Source: Prostheceraeus crozeri
Taxonomy: Eukaryota; Platyhelminthes; Polycladida; Euryleptidae
Assembly: GCA_907163375.1 (NCBI GenBank)
Contig: CAJQUW010009193.1
Coordinates: 62,001-126,000, forward strand
Direction of reading: 5' to 3'
Length of the DNA stretch: 64,000 bases
The notes below the pieces were generated by a model, which saw only the letters and a list, made by a program, of their open reading frames with translations, ran no database searches and had not been told where the DNA came from. Below, in pieces: positions 55,309 through 64,000 of the stretch; position 1 is the first letter of the stretch, and each line of letters starts with the position of its first letter. A program made the translations under genes and the position numbers.

Positions 55309-57702
55309 AGAGCCCATCGGGATCATATTGTTCAAGAATTTTCTTGCCAAAATTCGAACTGAGAACACGCGGCAGTTACAACAACTGCTGTTAAACTGTT
55401 CCTACACCGATCATCTCCTGCATTAATGTCTCCTTCCTAAAATATGTGTCTCCACTCCGCTCACTCATTTTTCCCGACTTCCATCATCCTTCAAAAATGG
55501 TGGTTGGTGTGAGTGATTTTTCTCTCGCGCGGGCTAAATCTTTCTGGTGGGGATTATGGTGAGCGACATCACATTGTGCTATGCTATTGTGCTAGTGCTC
55601 TGCTGTCCTCCATATGAGTGAAATGTCGTCGTAGTGAAATGTTGTTACTTTTGTTTCTTTTATTTCAATTTATATTTCATACACTACTACTAAGTCCTCA
55701 AATTCTCTAGGACATAATACTCGTAGGAATTTGAGGCGTTCATTATTGCTTGACATCTACAATGCGCATCAATTCGATGCACATCGGTGAAAATCACAAG
55801 TATACGTGTATCATGTCGGCAATGTCGATAGACCGCAACTTTTGTTTGATTCGTCATTTAACCCAATTTATAGAGGGCTGCTTTAAATAGCTAGGTTTCC
55901 TTTGTCTTTAACTCTTCTTTCACTCGGTATGAAGTGTTTGTGGTCATGGTTGACCAAAAAGTTCGGGTCGAAATGTAATGAAAATGTTACGCTGGTCTCA
56001 AATGGACTAATTTAATTAATAAGGTGGATAAAAAAATCGAAAATGGGGAGGTCAATGATTTGGTCTACGGTTATTGTGAATTAATGTCTCAGAGTGACAA
56101 CTGATGCAAAATCTACTAGGGCGGCATTGCTGGGTTGATAATATGACAAAAATGCCATATTTTGATGCCCCTGTTGGAACGAATGATAAACGCCAACTGT
56201 GGTGTACAGTACATGTAGTTTTGGGAATGATTGAATCACAATACCACTATCAGAGGGGGTGTATAGGGCTCGAAGTTCAAAATAGCTTCTGTAAAGGTGC
56301 AAAGCTGATGCGGGACCTAATAAACGCATCATTTTCTTTGTAATTTTCTATTTTTCTATAGCTATCATAAAATCTATTCAGTGTCACTCACAAACATAAA
56401 CTTTAATGCACTTTAAATGTACATGCAACAAATTCGTCATGAAAGTATCGGTCTCAAAATAATTTAATGCGATTCGATTCGATGATTCGCAACAAGTTGT
56501 TTTTGAACCGGCCCACATCCTCTTCAAAATTTCTTCTCTTTGTTTACGAGGGTAAAAAGGTTGAAGAACACTACTCTAGATGATGAGCTTTCATTGTATT
56601 CATCGAAGCCAAATAATTGAGGAAGTCTTTACTGCAACAAAGCATGTACTCGTAGATGTGTTCTTTTGACTATATGTACGTCACTGGAGAGTGTCGAAGA
56701 CTTTGATAATTGCACCATACTAATGCGTTTGCCAGGTGCATTTCCAATGGGGTTCAATGAGATTGAAATTTCAAACAGGTGTTCAACATTCTAAAACACA
56801 TAATTCATTGATTTCGACAAAGTAGATGCAGAAAATGTTGTAAAATGCGCTGCTGTGGTTATTGTAACAAAGTATTTTTGTCGCGAAAAGCCTAGTAGTA
56901 TAAGGGAGGAATCAAAATTTATTCATAGTATTCTGATAGTGTCTGATAGGTATCTGAAATGTCTAATGGTACCTGATTTCAATATATTTTCTTTTACAGT
57001 TGAACTTGAATGACTTGATGACGAATTATTTTGCTTACAAAGTCATGAATTTCTTTTGGTATCGACACAGTTTTATTCGTGAAAGCTGCTTGGATTTGAG
57101 CAAGTTTTAGACCAAATTGCTACCACTTGTAGGAACATCATAACTCCCTAGTAATTTCATGGAGAATTAGAATAGAATCTCTACATTGAAGAGATCGCGT
57201 TGACTTGGTGATTAAGCAGAGAAAACAGTTAGAATTTAGCAAATTTGTTATCACAAATTGAAATCATCCCATGATAAATTGCATTGCGATATTTTGCTTT
57301 TGATATCATGCTTATTCTGATTTCTACGCAATTTTCAGAGAATTTGCGCAGATATTCGTTCTGGATTTTCTGGATTGTGCGCATTAAAGACTGCAAAGAA
57401 ATCATCAAAATATTAATGGAGTGAAGTCAATCGACACGACATTTCATCAAATCTGACAAGGGGATATTTTAATGTTCCTGGAGTATAATTCGTGATTCTC
57501 ACAATAATCAATCTGATTGATGGATCGCTTCGGTGTTCAATCACACAGACAAAATGATTTGCTTGCAGATGATCATTTTCATTCTGGAGTGAAAAGAAAG
57601 CCCTGAAAATTAAAGGGAAAACTCCGAAAATGCGCTTGTAGCCATGTGTATGATTTCTGCAGACATCATACAGTTAGGAAGTAATGTGTATAAATACATA
57701 TG
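55309..57702. other. AT-rich spacer
   Basis: No domain, RNA gene or element end recognised. Confidence 0.35.
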
Positions 57703-58262
57703 TTAGTCCGAGCACACGTCACACCAGCACGACTTTCTGTGGGGAACGCGGCCGAAATCAGACACACAGATGTTCATTATATGCCCGTGTCCACCGAGAA
57801 TCTGCCGTCTGCCGAATTCTACCAAGTTCTTCTTTTGAGATAGAATCAGAGAATAAGAGAATATCGGATATGAGAATAAGAGCGATATAAAAGAGATTTT
57901 CTGCTTTCTCTGATTAAATTGTCTGGCGTTGTCTGGCGTCATTTTTGGCATGCAATGTCTTCAGGTCATTTTTCATCATAGTTCTGATGTGTAATGTATT
58001 CGAGAATGGAGGTAAATGCTACTGAAATTAGCCAAAATGTTCTGATTGCCAACATGAAGGCTTGCTAGATCTGAATGTGTTTATGAATGGTATATGAATT
58101 CATGTCCTTAAGAAATTACGGCACAGAAGACATCTGCTTTACCAAAAAATTCGGCCTGTATTTCACTGAATAAACATTTGCTTCCATTGAAACTTTGTCA
58201 TAAGAAACGTAATTGAGTGGAACTCGGCGCACGCGCAGACTCGCAGTAGTCATAAAGTGTAC
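57703..58262. mobile_element. MITE copy C, related to 4085-4780
   Basis: The left end TAGTCCGAGCACACG, GGGGAACGCGGCCGAAAT and a right part GCACGCGCAGACTCGCAGTA (copy A: GCAGACGCGCAGATTCGTAG) follow copy A in order, as does the middle section (AATGTATTCGAGAATG). The right terminus runs into the next element, so the copy is slightly truncated there. Confidence 0.6.
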
Positions 58263-58265
58263 TGT

Positions 58266-59352
58266 AAGTTGGGGTGAATTGGGTCACGAGGGTGAAAACT
58301 TTTTTTCAAACAATGGCACATAATGGCAGGCGTATCATGACAGAAAGCAGAATGTATACTTTATATTTAAAGTACAGAAAAAGAAACGTTTCCTAAGTCG
58401 TAAATCTTATGTTTTTTAACCCCAGTCAAAGCTTTAGTGCTGGACAATAGACAGCACTTCATTTTCTTTTTTTATGCATTTGATGACCTCTAGAAACGTT
58501 ATGCAAGTAATTGTACAGCTTCTGAAGACGACAGCATTCATACCATGCCAATAAGGATTCATTTTGTCACTTAGATTTGTTTTTGATTTTCAGCGTGGGT
58601 GAATGGAGTCACGTGCGTTTCGTCATTATAAGCCACTGGAATTGATTGATTGATTCGTGTCGCGTGATAGTATAGTGTCGAGTTGAATGGTGTTCGGCGT
58701 GCGCTTCACAAACGGTACAGAATCGATGCTGACAAGAAGCTTCACATATCAAGACGTTTCAATGCCCCGAACTTGTAGACCTACTTCGCCACCGGGTTGC
58801 AGGAAGTGCAGGAAAATTGAAATAAGGAGTTACTGAATAGGAGTAAAGTTTAGAAATGAATGTTGACTCTTACCTGTTCAAAGTTTTAACTCTGACTGCT
58901 TTTCGAAGCATTATTTTTCTCTAAAATGTTTTGGCCCTTTTGCCCAAAATGTGGATATTAAGCTGATTCTCTATTTTGATATGTTTAAAGTATATGTTTT
59001 TGTAATTGAATCATGAACTTTTTCAATATTTGCCTATCCAAGTATGGTAACAATGATAACCTCAAAAATCAGTTTGAGAGAATTCTAATGCTATTGAAAA
59101 ATAGATTTTTTACAATTATAAAGCTTGGATATTTGACAAATTTCCAAAACGCCGCTGGGTTTTGTTATACTTGAATAGAGATTAAAGTTTAATGGACTAG
59201 AAACATTTGAACGGGTGTATTGACATACATGTAGTTCAGCAATAGACTTAATATTGACCCTATTTAACAAATAGAAATGTTATATGGAATCAAAAATGCA
59301 ATTCAATAGAGTGACCCTATTCACCTCAAAGCATAGGATGAATAGGGTCACT
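58266..59352. mobile_element. Possible MITE with GTGAAT-GGGTCAC ends
   Basis: GTTGGGGTGAATTGGGTCAC at 58268-58287 is mirrored by GTGACCCTATTCACCTC at 59311-59327. Further copies of the word occur at 58595-58612 (GTGAATGGAGTCAC) and 59338-59352 (ATGAATAGGGTCAC). There is no coding region. The boundaries are tentative. Confidence 0.45.
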
Positions 59353-59780
59353 ATTAAATTGCGAATTGTTTATTACAATTTTTTTCGAAGTAAAATTCCT
59401 CTATGCGCTTCGTCTCCATGGTCAGTCTAAAGGCTCTTCACTTTCAGTGAATTTTACTTCGCAAAAAAATCAAAATCGTCCTTAATTTAAAGGAGCGATA
59501 TTTTTCCTGCCTCCTGGAAGTTTACACAACATTTGCAGTTAATTTGCTCTATCTTCGCATGCAGTCTACTGTACTATTTACGTGCGGTGTACAGGCTACA
59601 AACAAACTTGCTACGATATGCAGTAAGAAATAAGCATAGTGCTTATTGAAAGTGGTCGCAAGAGTGTGGGAGTCTGGAAAGATGTCCAAATGTTGGACAT
59701 TGGCAGATGGCTCGACTGGGGAGTTGAAGTTTGCAAGCTCTCATGGAACGATTGGTGAAACATGGGCTACTGGCAGTGAA
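59353..59780. other. Spacer
   Basis: Nothing recognised. Confidence 0.35.
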
Positions 59781-59789
59781 GCGGAAGTA

Positions 59790-60567
59790 TTAATGGACGT
59801 AAGATGATGTGTTCCATGCCCCTGCTAATCTGACACGTTGAGGAATCCGGACCGACCCACAGTGTTATCTGTGTGACATGCCAATCCTCGTCGTGCCCTC
59901 TCTGTCTATCATGTGGCACTATAGAGAGCATGCTACACGCACCGGTGAGGCTTGGTCCTGCAAGCGATTGTGGAAGCAGTCTCTCTCCCCCCCCCCACGT
60001 TTGTGGAGTTAGCGGAACCACCCAAAGGAACCACTACTATCTTTAAATTTGAATTTCTCTATAGCGACTGCGAATTTGTGGAATCTGATCAGGGGCTGAA
60101 ATTGATTAAGTAGAAGTTGTTTCGAACAGGATCTCGCTGTACTAAATAATGATTCCGCTCGGCAGTTCCGCCAACTTTACACAAGTCTCCCCTACAGGTA
60201 AGTAACAACGGGAATTGATTTTGTACCGGGTGGTCAAGCAAAGAGACGAAAGACTCATCGTGCGATCTGTACCGCAGAAGTAGGAAGTGATCCACTTGAG
60301 TGGATCACAGCTGCCAGATGAATTATCCAACGACCTCATCTAGTGTTGATCGACGCTATAGGGAAGAAAAAGATTATGGGCGAAATAACTGTTCCCTGGG
60401 AAGAGAGCGTTAGGGATGCCCATGACGAGAAAAATGCGAAATATAAAGAACTGGCCAAAACGATTCAGAAGCAAGGGGGACATATGAGCTCATGCCTTCT
60501 GAGAGTGGGATGCCACTATTTCGTTGCTCCATCGGTGAGGAAATTTCTTGTTAAAGCGGGTGCTTGA
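59790..60567 (+). pseudogene. C-terminal LINE fragment with zinc knuckle and PD-(D/E)xK-like segment
   Basis: A CPLCLSCGTIESMLHAP run near 59.9 kb resembles the C..C...T.(E)H.L..C knuckle, and at 60315-60567 the reading RPHLVLIDAIGKKKIMGEIT, VPWEESV, KNAKYKELA, VGCHYFVAPSV follows. The pattern RPD-(hydrophobic)-E(I/L)TVPWE-K..KY.EL-VGCRGF is one I know from the C-termini of reverse-transcriptase proteins in fish and cnidarians, probably the restriction-like endonuclease of R2/NeSL-like LINEs. Here the Asp of PD is His, and the part between the two blocks is decayed. No reverse transcriptase was seen upstream, so the fragment is 5'-truncated. Downstream DNA shows no clear tail. Confidence 0.5.
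60290..60311. repeat. Perfect short inverted repeat
   Basis: GTGATCCACT and AGTGGATCAC are separated by TG. It may form a small hairpin; function unknown. Confidence 0.6.
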
Positions 60568-61214
60568 GTCTATAAATGTGTTTATAAACACCACCATGAA
60601 GAAGTTGAGTGCAAAAGGGGACGAAGGTAGGACCTGGGCGCAACGAGCTGCTGCGGACCGACCATCTTGACAGGTACTGAACTTAGTGTGCCGAAATCTC
60701 ATTGTGTCAGGTCGTTTTGGGTGCAGCATTTTCTGCTTCACATAATTTCAACAATTTCGTTTATCAGTACTCAGTTACTCATAAGTCATGTATTTCATCT
60801 TTAGCTACTTTAGGAATTATCTATTAATTTGTCAATATTTTATATAAGTTCATTTTCAATTGTCAACGCATTAAATGGTTTCTTGACACACCTTGCGAAT
60901 TTACTCCAAGTTTTGCGCTAAGAATTGCACATACTGATTCATGTGATCAGCATGTAAGATTAAGTTTATATTATTGCCCATTTCTATACATATAAAAAGA
61001 ATTCTGCGGTTATGTACATCAAAATATATTGTTTCAACTAATTTTTTGCAATAGCTACCTTCTTAATACATTGGTATGATGGTCTACATTATTTCATTGT
61101 GGTTCAAATTTTACCTAAAATGAAATGATGAATTTCCCTTTAACGCCTAAAAGGTGTTTATTAAAATAAAAGCATGGAATTAGCTTTGAACATAAAAAGG
61201 TTTGTAGAATTAAG
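60568..61214. other. AT-rich spacer
   Basis: Nothing recognised. Confidence 0.4.
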
Positions 61215-61349
61215 GAGGGCATTATCGAGAAATGAGCGAGCGAGTGGCATTTTTTGATGATTTTGAGCGGTGAGAGAGCGAAAGGATGATTTTGAGGAAA
61301 TGAGCGATGAGCGAGCGAAAGCGGAATTTCGATCCGCTCAAAAACACTG
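61215..61349. repeat. Possible hAT end with a GAGCGAGCGAAA array
   Basis: The words GAGCGAGCGA and GAGCGATGAGCGAGCGAAAG are repeated over 110 bp and run to AAAACACTG at 61349, i.e. a CAGTGTTTT terminus read inward from the right. This repeats the plan of the three better-supported hATs (short TIR plus arrays of one word). No left end was found. Confidence 0.35.
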
Positions 61350-62134
61350 ATTGGGAGCAATTACATCAAAATTCATTTTTGCTTTCTTAATTTAATATTT
61401 CTTAAGAAACTGACGTATAAATGACGGAAACTGATAAAGAAAGATACGATAAAACACTATAGTTTTTAAACGCCTAGGCGTAGTTGCAGTCTTAACCACA
61501 CCCCGTATATGGATTGTCAAAGAGGACGAGGAAAATTGATGAGTAATGCTCCACCATCCATTCACATTTTGCATCTCAAAATGTGCGATGAATATCGAAG
61601 GCTTGGAACAAGAGAATTACAACAATGATGACTGTTCCGGAACCACGGATGAAACTACCAATGGCATGATAATAGCAAAGTATTAGAGGCCTTTTGAGCA
61701 AGAAAGGTGTCATAAAAGTGTCAAATTCAATTCTCAAATTGATTCTGGCAAAAATATGTCTTGGAAGACATCTCGAGTGATTTATTCAACAAACGATCCC
61801 GACAAATTAAAGGAGCGCAAAATAAGTTGACAAATAAAGTTAAATTAGCATCATACAAATTGCAGAGTGCTAGTTCGCTTGGGCATAGAATAGAAAGATG
61901 TCCTCAGACTTGAACGATGTAAGCACAAAAATTCTTTGGCAGCCGTAGACGCTGCGTTTCGCTCTACAAGGGCTCGTCAGTACGACTCGAAATGATCCAA
62001 GCCTAAATTAACATGGACAATTTGCAGCTCATTTCCGAAGAGGCAGATATCGGTGTCTTCAAATAATAGCGTGTTGAAGAGAACGGTGTTCGAAGAGGCA
62101 AATGAAACCCGGATGGAGAATAAAACACACTCTA
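61350..62134. other. Spacer
   Basis: Nothing recognised. Confidence 0.4.
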
Positions 62135-62470
62135 CAGTAAAGCTACGTTCACACATGAGAGCTGAGAGCTGAGACTCAGGCAATCATCCAATCAAACGGC
62201 AAGATTACAGTTTCCGTCGTACATTTCAAGCGTCAATCAAAATTATGCTGCGACTAACTCCATGTAGTCTGAACAGTCCTGAGACATGCCTGAGACCCAC
62301 TAACTTCATCCGTTGTTGTTTGTGCGGGGCGACCAGGGGGAGGCACACCACGTTTGCTGAGAGATAGTGTGAACGGTCCTGAGACAAGCTTCTTTCAAGT
62401 TTCTGAGAGAAGCCTATGAGACAAACTCCACGATCCTTGTCTCACGTGTGAACAACCCTGAGACCTTCAA
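62135..62470. mobile_element. Possible MITE with GTTCACAC words
   Basis: CTACGTTCACACATGAGA at 62152 and the complement-like CTCACGTGTGAACAACC at 62441 suggest inverted ends, and CCTGAGAC recurs several times in the body. A full right terminus was not identified. Confidence 0.4.
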
Positions 62471-63054
62471 CTCAGACAACGACCATGTCTCAGCAGAAGT
62501 TGTACGCGTTTCAACTTTTCTGAGACTTCCTTGTTATCAATATCCAACTGGATTGTGTATTCGACGCTCATTTATTTTGTACACATACGCGGAATATTAC
62601 TTTGTGCTCATGTGTTTCTGCTGGTTGCACAAGTCAATTCAGTCTAAACTAGCGATTCATTTGATGACATTTACGATATTAATTATACTTGTAAATAGTG
62701 TCATGTTTTGTTTCTTTCAGAAATCTGAATTTACGATGAATCAGACAGAAGCATAATGAGGCACGTACAGGCTACTTTAACTTGATTGATGAAATCAGTT
62801 TTGAGCTATATCATGGTGGCCATATTTTTTTACTACCAAAAGCGGGACACTAAATAGTCAGTAGTAGAAAAAACATGAAAAACAGCGGACTTGCATCTAC
62901 ATGTTCGTAAAGATACGCAATAGTCACCTTAATGTCAATGCGTTGAATAACGACGTGCATAAAATTTCAACAAGCAGGAATGTTTTAATTAGGATTTCTT
63001 CGGTTAGTTCATTTCCACATGAATGTCGAATGAAACCGGAGTTGTCAATTCAGG

Positions 63055-63285
63055 TTTTCAAGAAACTCATTTAACCGAGTTTGCCGGAAATTAACCAAGT
63101 TAAGTTTAACTCGGTATACTGAGTTTTATAACTCAGTAAAATATTCCAGCAATACTGGGTTAAATCAGTTACAAAGGAAAAATACACAAGTAGGCCGAAA
63201 CTAAAGATTAGGCAAAAACTTGTATTGGTTATACCCTAAATTTGGGTCAAAACCCAAAACCCAAGTTTCAATAATTGAGTAGAAT
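63055..63285. repeat. Cluster of small palindromes
   Basis: At least four imperfect palindromes are packed together, such as AACTCGGTATACTGAGTT (63109-63126), AACTTGGTTAA-like arms at 63091, a CAGTA...TACTG pair at 63136-63160 and TTTGGGTCAAAACCCAAA at 63241-63258. No coding content was seen. Confidence 0.5.
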
Positions 63286-63644
63286 CAAATAAACGAAGTG
63301 CATTGTTTGTATTTTGCGTTGCCATGAAGATTCTTCTGTTGGCCAAAATTCCAATTGGGTCCATGAGAAATGCGGTATTACATGTAGTGTGAAACGATTA
63401 TTTATTGCAATAACTGTAATTAGTAGCCTAAGTATGTGTATCACGTTATAAAACTTTCCTTTATTTTAACCTACACTGATATACTGACTAATTGAAGATT
63501 TTTGATTTAATTATGATTGAATTGCACATTGCTCATAACAAAGCAATTGCTTTCATTTTATCAATCAGAAATACAAACAGATTTCATAAATGGCATCTGC
63601 GTAGTCACTGCATGGTTAAACGTGTTTAGAATACGAAATTGGAA

Positions 63645-64000
63645 TTAATTCATTTTTGGATAAATGTCGGGTATTGCAGAAATTTTAAGGGTGTGAAGAT
63701 AACTGCGAAGATATCCATGTAAGATACATGAAATATGTAAAAATTTAATGTGCAGCAAAATACATATAAGCTTGCAGCAATTGCAATATGTACGAACTTT
63801 CATTGGCATTGTCAAACCCAAAGTGAAACATCCATTCATCAGTAGTATTTGATTTTTGAAATATTCTGTGAATTGAGTGAAACTGTGATTAAAAAATCAG
63901 AACTTTATGATCTTATCACGCCTCAAATCAGAATATCAATTTTATAACTTTATTTGTGTAGGTCGTATATGCAGCATTAATAGTGCAGCAGACCCAAGTT
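63645..64000 (-). repeat. Right arm of the inverted repeat matching 613-950
   Basis: Its complement matches 613-950, ending exactly at the last base of the window (CAGACCCAAGTT versus AACTTGGGTCTG), so it probably continues beyond. Minus-strand frames are similar in both arms but without a known domain. Confidence 0.7.

Noticed and set aside
613-64000. One giant transposon bounded by the window-edge inverted repeat
   Set aside because: The arms are diverged, contents are unrelated layered insertions, and no target duplication or packaging or replication genes are visible.
1-64000. CRISPR arrays, bacterial operons or rRNA
   Set aside because: No regularly spaced identical repeats, no ribosome binding sites, no rRNA-like conserved blocks; the element content is clearly animal.

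Overview
The window is eukaryotic DNA: AT-rich, with no operons or ribosome binding sites and a very high load of transposable elements. Families present (BEL/Pao, CR1-type LINEs, Penelope-like pieces, several hATs, piggyBac, many MITEs with long inverted ends) and frequent short words such as TACATGTA and TAGGCCTA suggest a marine invertebrate, perhaps a deuterostome such as an echinoderm or hemichordate. That placement is a guess. I found no convincing complete host gene, tRNA or rRNA. The only host-like piece is one short candidate exon at 20.0 kb.

Layout, 0-11 kb: one arm of an inverted repeat whose partner is the last 360 bases of the window; a Penelope-like structured hairpin at 1.1 kb; a small hAT (1986-3073, perfect 8-bp target duplication); a MITE (4085-4780); a piggyBac-like element (5519-7609) with further inverted repeats outside it; a MITE carrying two perfect DR1 nuclear-receptor motifs (8718-9448); and a small hAT-like element built on a GCTTCC word (9503-10105).

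11.4-18.2 kb: a BEL/Pao LTR retrotransposon with almost identical LTRs and a 5-bp target duplication, young but with a broken coding region.

20.9-31.3 kb: a CR1-type LINE with ORF1 and ORF2. A 6.1-kb hAT with a five-exon transposase (22620-28752) sits inside its endonuclease, and that hAT contains another small hAT (27687-28415). The layers can be read from target duplications.

31.8-39.6 kb: a cluster of elements with long inverted ends. These are a Penelope-related element with two hammerhead-like motifs and a GIY-YIG fragment, a 3.2-kb DDE transposon with 409-bp inverted repeats differing at about one base (33898-37089), and a 1.2-kb foldback element (38364-39580).

40.9-64 kb: CR1 fragments (one split by a hAT with GGATCC-rich ends, one antisense, one keeping only ORF1 and endonuclease), a 90-bp degenerate tandem repeat, a Penelope-like reverse transcriptase followed by the same hairpin seen at 1.1 kb, a fragment resembling the C-terminus of restriction-like-endonuclease LINEs, and several MITEs. 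Autonomous elements supply enzymes, short inverted-end elements depend on them, and stacked insertions give relative ages. All domain calls come from reading motifs by eye; no database search was run.
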